Of a stretch of 64,000 nucleotides of DNA, positions 36,077 through 47,087 are shown piece after piece. A program made the translations under genes and the position numbers. The notes under the pieces were generated by a model, which saw nothing but the letters and a program-made list of their open reading frames with translations, was not told where the DNA came from and made no database searches. Numbering within the stretch: the stretch's first letter is position 1; every line of letters starts with the position of its first letter. Source of the stretch: Euonymus europaeus (taxonomy: Eukaryota; Streptophyta; Magnoliopsida; Celastrales; Celastraceae); NCBI GenBank assembly GCA_963580455.1, contig OY756957.1, forward strand, positions 30,472,501 through 30,536,500, given 5' to 3'.

Positions 36077-37332
36077 CAGGCTTTCCGTTTGCAACAGGAT
36101 TTGAATTTCTGTATCATTTGAACTTCCAGTTCTTATTTTCACATCTTGACAATTCCCTCTCACCCCACTTTTTTTTAGGCGAGCAACTTTGTATTCTGTC
36201 ATAAGGTGGAGCTGCTATAATGGGTCATTTTGATTGAGTTGTATATTATTCGATGTTATAGCAGTTTGTTTATTTTGCTCTCAACTGGCGGCCAGGTAAA
36301 TTACCTGGTTGATCGGCTGGGAGTGACCCTTATAGGGGAACTGGTGGTTTTGTATTTGATTAGTTATTTTACCCATCATTTTTGTTTTGGAGACTCTTTT
36401 TGAACCAGTTTACTGTTGAATCTTTGATCTGAGAGTTTAGATTACCATTGCTGTGTTGCTCTCGTTACTTAAATTGGTTGGTCTACTATGAACTTTTTAT
36501 TGATCAAAAAGATCAGCTCAACTTATTCTAGATTTTTTTTGTTCTTATGAAGGAACATATTTTACTCTGGCCTTTCTTTTGTATGGATGGATTTGCGTAA
36601 TTGGTAATTTACTTATTCTGGATCTGTGTAATTGGTAATTTGGTGCTCATTGGTAGGGTGGGCCAAAAAGGAAAACAGTTTTTAATTGGACAACATAAAT
36701 GTTTATGAAATATTTACATATCCAGACAAGATAAGTATTTATGAAATATTTATATATTCATATTCAAATAAGTTAAGATTTTTTTATCAAACAAGTGGTA
36801 GTTTAGTTAGTCTTTTTATTCTGTAGGAAGTGGGATGTCTTGTATTCGAATTTCTCCCGCTATTAATTTAATTTGAGTGAAAGGATTACCTCTCTTTGTG
36901 TAACTCACCGGCTTATTGGACTTTTTTTTATTTCTGTTGGGAATTTCCCTCCTAATTATAAAAAAGATCAATTTATATTTTTGAACGTATTTAATAGATC
37001 AGATCATGATTAATTAAATTTGAATAAATAAATCAAATAATAATTTAATTCGAATTAGCATTACAATCAAATTTTTATGTTTGCTGTCAAATTTTAATTA
37101 TATAACTTATATATAAACTTTTTTTAATCTGAATTGTACAAATTGGTCATTCAAGTTGGACAAATCGATTATTGAGGTCGGACAGAATTTGATCATCCCT
37201 ACTTATCCGTAAAATACGGTATGTACCTATGAATGGAAGTAACATACCCCGTATGAATGGAAGGAAGTCTAGTTTTAAAATCACAAGTTCACAAAAAGTC
37301 TCCCGCGCTTCTTTTTTTCTTTTCAGGCAAGG
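36077..37332. other. Intergenic region between eIFiso4G and the MPS1/PRD2-like gene
   Basis: The left 300 bases include the eIFiso4G 3' UTR. At 36690-36790 and 36960-37200 are AT-rich stretches related to the repeat seen at 230-380, 42640-42940 and, inverted, 63110-63350. TCCCGCGC at 37301-37308, just ahead of the next start, resembles an E2F-type site, which would suit a cell-cycle or meiotic gene, but one match is weak evidence. Confidence 0.45.
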
Positions 37333-40300
37333 ATGTCGTCAAGCGAACCAGCGACGAAGAAGGATGCTGTATCTGCAAGTGATGGATCTCTGAAACTCGC
37401 GGTTGCAATCTCGATTCTCCGATCAAAGCTCCTCGAAAAGAAACCTTCTCTGCCCGATCCTATCTCAGAGTCCGACTCCCTCCGATGGAAGCGAAAGGTT
37501 GAATTATTTTGGCTTTCTGGTAAAAAATTATGTTGCTAGTGGAAGATTAACTGATTGGAGTTTAATTAAGCCTGTCTCTTGATGAATTTGAAGGCTAAGG
37601 AACGAAAGCAAGAGATCCTGCGATTAAGAGACGATCTCAAGGAAGCTGAAGGTTCTCCGTTCTCACATTGCTCTCATTCTCTTGTTTTTTTTCCCTTGCA
37701 AATTTTTTGTTTAGGTTCTTACAGAGATGCAGAAATTTAGATCATAGTTTTTTTTCTTTACTCCGTGTGGTATTCCATTTAGATGCTTCTCAGTGTGATT
37801 TGTTTCCGCAAAGTGCCTCTTGCAAGTGCTATTTCTTCGATAACTTGGGCGAATGGAGACCCAAGCAAGCAGCAGATGGCTCTGATCGCAGATTCAATGA
37901 CGTTATTCGTCGTAGATTTCTCAGACAAGGTTGAATCATAGTTGTGATCCTTTTTTCTGTTCTTTACATATGTGGTGGATGCATATATATAACCGTGATT
38001 GCTCTTTTTTCTCTTTCCAGTGCGATTGAATGAAAGGAGGAGACGAAACCAGGGTGATAATCAGAGACGGAGTGTTTCAGGTGGCTTCATTTTCTTTTTC
38101 AAGATTCTCAATTTAAGTCACCTCTACTTACGTTGTGGTGCCACATTTTGTATGTCCATATGGATATAGCTTGCGATTTGATTTTTATAGTTGTAGCTTC
38201 TGTTTGATTTTTGGTGGAAAGTGCAAACTACACACTAAGGTTCTGGTATCTGATAGACTTGGGTACTGTTTTTTGTACTTGCTTCAAGCCTTCAACATAA
38301 ATTAATGAGAAGAATTAGTCGTTATATCATGCTAACTCGGTCTTTGAATTTTATTAGCTATTTTATCTACTCTGAAATATTTTAAAATTCTTGTGACAAA
38401 TGCAGACTTAAAAAACAAAGATGAGACAGAGCAGCTTAGGGCCTCGGTTGATTTTCTCGTGGAGCTTTGCGAATCTGGTTCTCCGGTCAGTCCTTATTCT
38501 ATTCATAGATTGTTCCGTTTTATGTTGCTAAAAGTAGAAGAAAAACTCTTTGTTGAATAATAGTGTTCTTTTTTTTTTTCCCTGTTTTGCTTTCTATATT
38601 TTGTACTTATCAGGTGGAGGAGTCTAATTTCGCAAACTGGTCACATCAGGCTGTGGATTTCATATTAGGTAACAGCCGTTCCATTTTATTACAGACTATA
38701 ATTAGAACCTAGAGTAACATCAATCCTTAAGCATTCTCAATTGATTTTTTAAAGAACTTTTGGGGTTCTGTATTTACGGTGAGAATTTTAACCTTTAAAA
38801 ACAAAGAACACAGAAAACTTACAACCAACAATATGTATCTGCTATTTCAATTTCTTTTATAGGTTATAATCATATCATCAGTGAAGTCTTATTCTCAAAT
38901 ATTCTGGACGTTCACAATTAAATATTTCTGTAAAATGAATGCTATGATTTTAAAATTTCACCAAAACTGCCTTATTTTTTTCTGGTAGTAGGATCGTCCC
39001 AAGTTCAAAGTCTTTTGCAATTTGATACATGTGCCCTTCAATTCCATCATTGCTAAATATTATATTTCTTCGTGGGATAATCCAATGGCATTTGCATTTA
39101 AACTCTTTCTAAAGAGACCTTTTCACCTAGGTATTTTACCATTGTAGTCCAGAGACAAAAACTTTTGCTAGAGTGGTTTAAGCTAAGCCGATATTCTTAG
39201 GATATAGGGTTGCTATAGTTAGATGAAGTTTGAGTTCTAAATGTACTCATTTCCTATGTAGAGGGATTGCAGATAGGTTTCTAAGGTGTTTTACTTCACA
39301 TGATTTCAACAAAGGGACTGCTTTCCACTTTCTCTAATGGGCTGTATTTCCTAGGTCCCTCTTAATTATTATTATTTTTCTGTTCTATGAAGCATCTATG
39401 AAGAATATATTATCGAAGGAGAAGGACATGGAGATCATTGAAGGAATTGTCAGCAGCTTGGTTATGCGATTGGTTGGAAAGATGTGTTTGACATTACAAG
39501 CAAATGGTAAATAAAAGGACGTGATTGTACATTATTTTCTACTTATTGCTTTACGCCTACTTTAGTTCTTTTTATCGATTTACAGAAACATCGACAGAGG
39601 AACTGTCACAGTGATAAATGTTCCTTTTTTCCTTGATAAATATACCAGAGTTTATTATTACTTGCATCATTATCCAATGTCCTTTTATGTTTTTGCTTCC
39701 CTTCCAGAATCTCTTCACACTGAAGCTGATGCTGAGTTATATATTCAACATGTGATCCGTAAGCTTGGAAGCGAGGCCTACATTGGACATCGTGTGATAC
39801 TTTCCATTTCCCAAAGAATTTCCGTACTCGCTGAAAGCTTGTTGTTCCTGGATCCGTTTGATAATGCTTTTCCCCACATGCATGAACGTCTGTTCACTAT
39901 GTAAGTAGTCTACGATTTCAAATTTAGAACTATGATTCATTCCACAATCTTAAAAAAAATTCTTAGTAAACATCTGCTTGAGATTGAACCTGTTCACACA
40001 CACATATACATGTCGAGGAACCTTTCCAAGGTAATTGTAGTGAGCCTGACTGGTGTAGGCCTAGTGCACACGAACATACTACATGCAACTGAATGGCCTT
40101 GTAGGTAGGTGGAAAGACCTGCAGTAACTTGTAACTATGTTAAGTATAATCTTATAAATTTTCTGCAAGTTGTTGATACATTGTCAAGGCTGCAACAGAT
40201 ATAACCCATGCCAATGAGTGAGTATAAGGATTAATTCAGTATCCTCAGACTAAGTTCGTTCAACTTGTTTTTTAATGGATGCATAGGATTCAGCTTATAG

Positions 40301-40681
40301 AGTTCTTGGTATCAGACAACTTAACAACTTGGTCAGTAGATGAAGACTTTGACCATGGTATATTATACAGCTATCTCATCCTGTTAATGGTAACAAATGT
40401 TAAACATTTGGTCCCCATAGCTCGTTCAATTTAATGTTGTGCATTTCAACCTTAAAAAGGACAAAAAACTGATGTGGCTAATGGCATTAATTGCAGTCTT
40501 ATTTGAGGAGTGGTTAGCATCGGTTCTCCATGCTCGAAAAACTTTACAACTCATGGAAAGCAGAAATGGGCTGTACGTGCTGTATATGGATCGAGTTACA
40601 GGTGAATTGGCTAAAAGAGTGAGTCACATTCCATCACTCCAGAATATCAACTCAAATATCCATGAAAACCTGTTCTGTTGA
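37333..40681 (+). CDS. PRD2: MULTIPOLAR SPINDLE 1 / PRD2-like meiotic protein
   Basis: Ten exons (37333-37497, 37594-37651, 37783-37929, 38021-38080, 38406-38485, 38614-38668, 39393-39506, 39708-39900, 40287-40357, 40497-40681) give 375 residues. It matches Arabidopsis At5g57880 (MPS1, also PRD2), required for SPO11-dependent meiotic double-strand breaks and, in some plants, spindle organisation. Recognisable blocks: LAVAISILRSKL; a basic helix SLRWKRKAKERKQEILRLRDDL (about 50-72, probable coiled coil); CKCYFFDNLG; FNDVIRRRFLRQ; and the C-terminal core EEWLASVLHARK...YVLYMDRVTGELAKRV. No enzyme motifs are seen. The phase at every junction is consistent. The C-terminus (NINSNIHENLFC) may vary between relatives. 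It follows eIFiso4G on the same strand, as in Arabidopsis. Confidence 0.9.
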
Positions 40682-42083
40682 CCATATCTTTCCACAGATA
40701 CCGATGAACTGTTAGGATATTGAGGAAGTACTGAAGGTAGAAATAGCAAGATTTTTCCAATCAAAAAGGGTGAGCAATATCATAAAATTTCTTACTAAAA
40801 CAGACCTGTTTTGAAAACATAAATTGTTTTTCTCCCATCCACTGTTATCTCTCGAATTTTTAGTTTAAAGCCTGAAGAGCTTTTATTTCCGTGAAGGCGT
40901 GAACTAATAAAATGCCATAGCTGGTAGTCTGTTGTTGCATTTTGTCATGCATCTGATTATACCCACTTTTTTGCCTTACCATCATCACAAATTCTTGAAC
41001 ATTCTGGCCTGGAGTAGATTGTCCATGGATTATTTTTATTTGAACTATGGTCCTCTTGATTTTTCATTTTATGCACATCTTACCAGAAGTGTAAAGGTTA
41101 TTTCTGCAACTACATTCAACCGAATCAGCAAATCCATCCTTTCACCCGTTTAACACTTTTAAAAGATCTTAGAAATCCTTCATCACTAAGTTTCGAACAT
41201 TTGGATTGTGAAACTGTGTCTACTTTTCTTTCTACCGATTTCACTTTAATGGCTATGACTGCATACATGCACATGCTACTTTCTTAGGGCAAATATTTTT
41301 TTCCCTGGTTTGTACAAAGCTTGCACTCATGAAATGGAAGTTTTGCTTGGGATGTAATCTTTACATGTAATATTTGCTGTTCTTGTACCATTAATGTATG
41401 GCATCCATTCTTTTCTTGCCGAAAGCCGAAAGGCCTAGTTGTCATAACTTTTGTGTGCCAAAAAGGTTTATGCTTTTACATTATAGAAAGAAGCATCTTA
41501 ATTCACTTCCATATTTGAGATCAAGATATCCCACCATTTTCATTGCAAATGCAGTGACGCTTGAGAGTACTACACTAGAAATTTTAGAGTGTAGAGAGAA
41601 TGATAAGAAAGATAGGAAAAAAAATTGTATTGAGAGAGGTGTTTTGGAGTGAAAATTTTGTATTGAGAAAAGTGTACATTTGATTGTTGTAAGGTGATAA
41701 GAAAAATAATATGTATAAAGTAAAAAAGTTGTATTAAGTGACGTGTTTTGTTAATGTGAATAAACATGTGAATTATTTTTTGTATAATAGAGATGAGAAG
41801 CTTTTGGAGAGTGTCTATTGGAATTGTTGTCAGAACGTATCTTGCATGTAAAATTTTGTGTAGAATGCTGCACCTCCCTTGGATGGTGTGGGCCCATCCA
41901 AAGATGAAGGCGATGCCCCATACATCCAAGCACACCTGAGCATTGCTAATAAGATATCTTGTGACTAAACTATCCTGACCCACTCCAACTATTGCAATTT
42001 AATAATCTCACATCTCATTATGAAGCCCATATAAATTAAAATATCCTTTCCCAACAAGCAGCCATTGTGTTTGCTTAGTAGAA
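40682..42083. other. Intergenic region with a G/T-rich repeat-like stretch
   Basis: The first few hundred bases likely contain the PRD2-like 3' UTR. The stretch 41560-41830 has repeated phrases (ttgtattgagag, gtgttttgttaatgtgaataaacatgtg) that resemble parts of the hAT interior (28690-28830) and, inverted, 43260-43450, so it is probably an old repeat. A TATAAAT at 42030-42036 lies 48 bp before the next ATG. Confidence 0.4.
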
Positions 42084-42407
42084 ATGACCATTATGGGAGG
42101 TGTTTTGGCCTTTTGTCTCATTGTCCTTCTCTTACTTTCTGAATCACTTCCAAGTTCGGCTCGTGAAGGTACAATGATTCCGGTCAATAAAGTTCTTAAC
42201 CGAACTCTACAGCCGGAGAGGGAATCGATCGATAATGACTCAGATTTGCTTAGTACTAAGAAGCTTGGGCTTCACATCAAGAGGAGAGGGAAATTTTATC
42301 CACGAAGTAGTCATGGCAAATCATCAGCAAATCGAATTCAGATAACTCCTACCCATGTTGGCACTATCCTTTGTTACTCGATTTTCGTAGGTTTCTTCCT
42401 CTTCTGA
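42084..42407 (+). CDS. Small secreted protein with hydrophobic C-terminal tail (possible GPI anchor), unknown function
   Basis: Single-exon frame of 107 residues that I do not assign to a named family. Residues 1-26 are a good signal peptide (hydrophobic LAFCLIVLLLLSES, cleavage near SSA/R). The mature part is short, basic and hydrophilic with one N-glycosylation site (NRT). It ends in 17 hydrophobic residues (HVGTILCYSIFVGFFLF) after a small-residue stretch (KSSAN), the layout of a GPI-anchor signal; a plain C-terminal membrane anchor is the alternative. Gene evidence beyond the frame: TATAAAT at 42030 and AATAAA at 42540-42545. Layout is shared with the gene at 45053, although sequence similarity is low. 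At5g57887-type small membrane proteins beside MPS1 in Arabidopsis may be relatives; this is a guess from position. Confidence 0.65.
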   Translation: MTIMGGVLAFCLIVLLLLSESLPSSAREGTMIPVNKVLNRTLQPERESIDNDSDLLSTKKLGLHIKRRGKFYPRSSHGKSSANRIQITPTHVGTILCYSIFVGFFLF

Positions 42408-42639
42408 TCCTACCATGGATGGTTAGGTCCTTCGTCCCTCAGTTTAAAGCAATATGTGAGATTTACCGGGTGCTGTATACCAAATGATGTTGTTGTTTCT
42501 ATTTTCAGCTCTTGTAGTGTAATTTTTCATAATTAACAAAAATAAAGTTATCGTAATTGGTTAGTTGTGACTATCCGTCAGAGATTTGTGACCTATAAGG
42601 CTACAATTAGGATAACAAATTTGTGTCCGGTCGAAGAAT

Positions 42640-42940
42640 ATATGATACTTACGAGATATTTATATGTTTAAATTTAGATAGACTTGAATTTTTGGACATA
42701 TTTAATTGCTCATATCTAGATTATTTTTAAAACCAGACAAGTAAATCGATCAATAATTTAATCTGAATTCAAGTTAAGAAAATAAAATCGAACAATGTTT
42801 TTTTTATTTGGATCTCAACCAGATTTTAAATCGAATAAAATATTTATGTTTAAATTTAAATTTTGGACATATAATTTATATTCAAACTTGATTTAATTCA
42901 CGTCCAATAAAATTTTCTCATCCCTATCTACAACATGATT
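42640..42940. repeat. AT-rich interspersed repeat relic
   Basis: Shares phrases such as tatttatgtttaaatttaaattttggacatataatttat and a final 'tcatcccta' with the stretches at 230-380 and 36960-37200, and in reverse orientation with 63110-63350. Ends and family are unresolved. Confidence 0.55.
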
Positions 42941-43284
42941 AAGATATAAAAAAAATTTAAGTCGTAATATTAAGAATCGCTTAAGCTCTATAGTGGGCCG
43001 AGACGGACCTCGATATTGTATACAGATTGCCATCAATCATGGGCTTGGAAATAAAGGCCCAGGATGTTTAGGCTCATAACATTCTGGACTGGGAATTCAT
43101 ACAAGAGCGGGGAGTAATGCATAAAATTGAATTCAGGCATGGAGTTTCCATGACCATTGGATTCAAACTCTGGGCCAATTCATGGCCATTAGTGGGGATC
43201 AGAAATACATGACATAAAATGGTAAAATACAGCAATAAAATTTTGTTAGCCTATTAAAATTATATATTTGGTCTCATTTTTATC

Positions 43285-43560
43285 ACATAAAAGTCAAGCT
43301 ACATACTCACATATATCAGAAAAATACGTCTCTTAATATAATTACATAAAAAAACACAAATTTTTATATATTTTTTAATTTCAATATTTGTCAATTATCT
43401 ACTCTTTCATTCTCTAACAAAAATACACTAAAGTCAATATTGGGTTGCGTATCTTTTACATTTACAAAAAGTCAAATCACATATTTATCTACATTCCCAA
43501 AATACATTTCTTAATACAACCATATTAACAAAAACACACATTCTCATATATTATTCATTT
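43285..43560. repeat. Two-copy diverged tandem repeat, about 178-bp period
   Basis: The block aaaagtcaagctacatactcacat...cttaatataattacataaaaaaacaca at about 43289 is repeated in diverged form at about 43467 (aaaagtcaaatcacatatttatc...cttaatacaaccatattaacaaaaacaca). Confidence 0.6.
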
Positions 43561-43601
43561 CCTCTAAATACATCCATTGCATTAATCATTATCATTAAAT
43601 T

Positions 43602-43614
43602 AGCATTACTTTTT
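43602..43614. repeat. Target site duplication, left copy (LINE)
   Basis: AGCATTACTTTTT, identical to 44589-44601. Confidence 0.8.
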
Positions 43615-44588
43615 AACGATATTATCATTAAATTAGCATTAGTCATCCAAAGGCTCGTCACTTTCTATGGCGGGCATGTAGTGAATCCCTCCCCACTAAT
43701 GTAAATTTGTTAAAAAGACAAATTGTGGCTCCGTTACATTGTGATGTTTGTGGTGTGGAGATGGAGTCTAATGATCATTTATTATCTTGCCCTATGTCTA
43801 TGCGGGTGTGGGAGTTAATGGGGGTGTCGCAATTTGTAGTTATTGAGCCGGGGATATCTATGAAGGACTGGTTTGCAAATCTCCTATGCATAGCTGATTC
43901 TGAGAATGTGGAGCGGATTGTTGTGGCTTTATGGCTATTGTGGTTCAATAGAAATAGAGTCAAGCATGAGTGGATCTGTGGAATGCCGAGTAAAATTGTA
44001 AAAGGTGTAGAGACTTCTTGTAATAGAGCTGGACACGAAAGTGAAGTGGTTGATCAACAGGCTGATCATATTGCAGTATGGAAGGCTCCTATGGGGGACT
44101 TTCTTAAAGTCAATTGTGATGCAGCTGTTGTGCAAGGTGCGGTGGGTCTGGGAGTGATTATTAGAGACAGTCATGGTGAGGTTCTAGGCTCAGCAATGAA
44201 AAGAGGCCTTTTGTCTTCAGATGTTGTTCAAGCTGAAGCTCAAGCTGTATTAGTTGGGCTGAATATGGCTATTGATCTGGGTTATACAGCGATTTCAATG
44301 GAATCTGATTCGGCAACTGTGGTGTCCCATGTTACCTCGGACTCTCCATGTTTTCTTCAAAGTGGTGCGATTATAGAGGACATCAGGCGTGTCCTTGCTC
44401 GGATGACTAGTGTTCAGGTGGCTCACGTATATCGACAAGCCAATGAAGCAGCACATGCTCTTGCTAAATTGGCTTTGGCTAATGATCATGATATATTGTT
44501 AATTGATGAATATCCTCTGTCGATTTCTAGCATTGTACTAAAGGATGCGTTTTCAATTTAATACAGTGCCATCTTATCATAAAAAAAA
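43615..44588 (+). mobile_element. 5'-truncated LINE (L1-type) insertion with RNase H domain
   Basis: A perfect 13-bp target duplication (43602-43614 and 44589-44601) flanks a block that ends in a run of nine A residues, which shows insertion by target-primed reverse transcription. The block holds only the last part of a LINE ORF2. The 5' junction carries about 21 bases (attatcattaaattagcatta) that copy host sequence just upstream (about 43589-43609), a filler typical of 5'-truncated copies. Confidence 0.85.
43648..44561 (+). pseudogene. LINE ORF2 C-terminal fragment: zinc-binding RT tail plus RNase H
   Basis: Open frame from HPKARHFLWRACSES (about 43648) to the stop at 44561, with no in-frame stop but no natural start either, because the reverse transcriptase was lost by truncation. 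The zf-RVT part is seen as CDVCGVEMESNDHLLSCP...VWELMG. The RNase H fold follows: VNCDAAV (first Asp), VQAEAQAVLVGL (Glu), MESDSATVV (Asp), and a last motif RQANEAAHALAKLAL with His where many enzymes have Asp, a common state in plant LINE domains. The intact frame suggests a young insertion rather than a domesticated gene, but expression cannot be excluded. Confidence 0.8.
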
Positions 44589-44601
44589 AGCATTACTTTT
44601 T
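44589..44601. repeat. Target site duplication, right copy (LINE)
   Basis: AGCATTACTTTTT, directly after the A-rich tail, identical to 43602-43614. Confidence 0.8.
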
Positions 44602-45052
44602 GTTAATGGGAAGGGAACAAATTACATCCATGCATGCAGCCTTTAGCAGACAGCTTCACGATAAATGATAAGCATCCTATGCGCTGAGGCGATATTTATT
44701 TATTCCATTATTAGCTTTTCCTGTTAAGTTTGAAACTCGAAAACCCAGAAGAGAACTTTTGAATTTGATCACATCACACCGTCCAAAAGGCATATATATA
44801 TATATATATCTCATGTCCACTTTCCTTGGAGCCCCTTGATTTAGTGTGAACAAAGTAAATCTCATGTGGCCGACCATAACTTCCAATTTGTTAATGGAAT
44901 ATTTTTCCATTTTTATTTAATTTAACTAATTTAATCAATTTCTATAAATTGTGTAGTCTTTCATCCAGCATTGCCAACTCAAAACACAAACTCAGCTCAG
45001 GCGGCCTCCATCATTCTCTCTCTTCAATTTTCTTCTCTCTTTTTTAATTAAC
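44602..45052 (+). other. Upstream region of the second small secreted protein gene
   Basis: Contains a (TA)n microsatellite at about 44791-44810, a TATAAAT at 44943-44949 and a C/T-rich leader running into the ATG at 45053. Confidence 0.5.
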
Positions 45053-45355
45053 ATGAAGAGAGTCGTAGTGGCATGGCTTTTCCTTATCATTTGTTCTAAA
45101 TCTCTTGTCAATTATTGTTCATCCGATCAAATCCCTTCAACTGCTATGGATAACGGGACATACAACAAGTCATCAACGGTGTTTCTTCACATGGATAGTT
45201 TCAACAGAGCTGGTGGAAGGGGTGTTTATGGTGGAGGAGAACTTCAGCAGCGGCCGCGGACAGCCCACAACAGTGCACATTCCTTACTGCTCCAACACTA
45301 CCACTCCCTACTATCCTTTACAGTTGGATTGCTCCTCCCTATTTTCTTCTTTTGA
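45053..45355 (+). CDS. Small secreted protein with hydrophobic C-terminal tail, unknown function
   Basis: Single-exon frame of 100 residues, no family recognised. Residues 1-24 form a signal peptide (MKRVVVAWLFLIICSKSLVNYC). The mature part has two N-glycosylation sites (NGT, NKS), a Gly-rich patch GGRGVYGGGE and ends in a hydrophobic stretch (LLSFTVGLLLPIFFF) after NSAHS, again like a GPI-anchor signal. A TATA box lies 110 bp upstream and the leader is C/T-rich. An overlapping frame at 45105-45428 lacks these features and is rejected. The gene shares orientation, size and layout with 42084-42407, so the two may be diverged tandem relatives separated by the LINE. The mature region could also be a peptide precursor. 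Confidence 0.6.
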   Translation: MKRVVVAWLFLIICSKSLVNYCSSDQIPSTAMDNGTYNKSSTVFLHMDSFNRAGGRGVYGGGELQQRPRTAHNSAHSLLLQHYHSLLSFTVGLLLPIFFF

Positions 45356-46709
45356 TTGCTGGGTCAGTCCGAAATTTAAAATGAACTACATAAATATTAA
45401 TATTAACTTTCTTGTTATTACTAGTTAAATATCTATGTGACTGAACAAAATATGTGTGCGTGACCGTAAACAATATGCATGAAGAAAGGTTTGCTTTATG
45501 CTTTGGTCATTCAATATTTCAATGTATACATACATATTATATGTTGTGACATCTCTCTTCAATCCCTTGACATCTTTTGTTTATTTTGCTGGTGGGCAAG
45601 TCCTTAACAAACGACAGCAGCACAAACTTAAAAACCAAAGCAAACAGAGAAATTCTGCAACACCAATCCGCTAATCATGAACCGAGTAAAATGTGCTGTC
45701 TCAGGCCCCGCATCAGGGTCTAGACCCAAATGCTTCAATCTATGGCTCACAGTCATGAACCCTTTAGGTTTGATAAATGGTTGAGCTCTAAAAATCACAT
45801 CATTCTATTTATATCTCGATATTAATTATAATCAGAGATCTGACACTCACCCAAATGCCACCACACTTAGGCCCACTGTTTCAACTTCCAAGTTCAAAGA
45901 ATGGAAGAAAAAAGAAAGAAAAAGGAAAGGTCCCATTGACACCTACCTGCTTTCAAGTGCAATACATACATGCAGTATCTTGCACAGCTACCAAATAGTG
46001 ATTTTGCCCACACTGTGTTAATGATTACAACTTGAAAAGCAGTTTCTATCCACACAACCATCATCTGATAAGGGCATTTCTTCATGTGTAGGAAAAATAG
46101 AAACTGTACTCTTTATCAACTCTTCATAGTCAAAAAATCAACAATGTCTCCAGATAGATAGGAGCAGGAATTCTAATTGAGTGCAAAAACTGTAAACTAA
46201 TCCATTGTGCTGGAAATATGAAGTATTGGCATCAAAGCACAACACACATGAATCATATTCTTTATAAGATCAGTTGCGCAAGTAGCATCAAACAGAGCTA
46301 GTGAGCAAATTTAAGCTTCAAGTATAGAGTTTAAGATCATATGAGGAAAGGAAAGAGAGGGTTCAGAAAACTGATCCAGTAAATTAAGGGGAAGGAAGGA
46401 ACAATTTTTGCAGAAACAGAGTCAACATCGAAAGGCGTAACCAAGCATAATGTAAATCTGTATTTAAGCTTCCTGCAACAATATACGTTATCACACACAA
46501 TTATTTCTTTGGTGAACTAAGCAAGAAACCCTAAATTAAGAAAGGTAATCAAGCACCGAATGAGCATATTACATATAATCCGTCGAATATCCAGACAGCT
46601 GAACAATTCTCAGCATCAAAGTTCATCAAAGTTAAACAGAGTGAACTGGCAATAAAATTTTAAATTCAACACATAAGAAACGAAAACAAAGGGCCAAGAT
46701 CGAACTGGA
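45356..46709. other. Intergenic region, nothing recognised
   Basis: Between the small secreted protein gene and the 3' end of the PMP3-like gene; the last part should be that gene's 3' UTR. No credible coding frame or repeat. Confidence 0.4.
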
Positions 46710-47087
46710 CTATGCCGCATAGAGGGGACGCCTGGACTCATCAAAGTACTGGTCACGATCCACGAACACAATCGCATAGAGAGCATAGATTATTCCAGGA
46801 ATGTAACCTAGGATTGTTAACAGCAAGCAGATGCAGAACTCAACCTGCCAAATCAACGAAAATTTCATCCACAAGTCCGACAAAAGAGCAAATGCACAAT
46901 TCGAAATCTTCACTGTGAAATAATTGATTTACGCGGAAACCAAACAGAACAATCATGCTTGTAAATGTGCAAATATAAATGAGGAAATAAAACGTACGCT
47001 GCAGCAGCCATGCCTGAAACAGACTCCCAGAGGAGGCAGCAATATCGCAATTAGGATTTCGCAGAAGATCTCGCAACTACTCGGCAT
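46710..47087 (-). CDS. PMP3/RCI2 family hydrophobic membrane protein (low-temperature and salt responsive)
   Basis: Two exons (47087-46998, 46844-46710) give 74 residues starting MPSSCEIFCEILIAILLPPLGVCFRHGCC. The protein is two membrane helices (about 8-24 and 33-55) with the family signature ILIAILLPPLGV and LTILGYIPGIIYALY. It belongs to the longer subgroup with a charged C-terminal tail (DRDQYFDESRRPLYAA), as in Arabidopsis At2g24040, At4g30650 and At4g30660. Family members sit in the plasma membrane or endomembranes and moderate membrane potential and Na+/K+ balance; some respond to cold and salt. It is divergently oriented to the zinc-finger gene, with 496 bp between start codons. Confidence 0.92.

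Larger units (their letters stand above)
42408..43614. other. Intergenic region with interspersed and tandem AT-rich repeats
   Basis: Contains the 3' UTR of the small secreted protein gene, the third copy of the AT-rich repeat family (42640-42940) and a diverged tandem duplication (43290-43560, described separately). No gene recognised. Confidence 0.5.

Noticed and set aside
39585..39609. Possible 25-nt microexon in the PRD2-like gene (AAACATCGACAG...)
   Set aside because: Acceptor and donor-like sites exist, but inclusion shifts the frame and creates a stop in the next exon; direct splicing 39506-39708 keeps the conserved protein.
44791..44810. (TA)n run as a functional site
   Set aside because: A simple microsatellite, too far from the TATA box at 44943 to be the core promoter.
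45105..45428. 107-codon frame overlapping the second small secreted protein
   Set aside because: Lacks signal peptide and tail; the frame at 45053 has both, with a suitable leader and TATA box.
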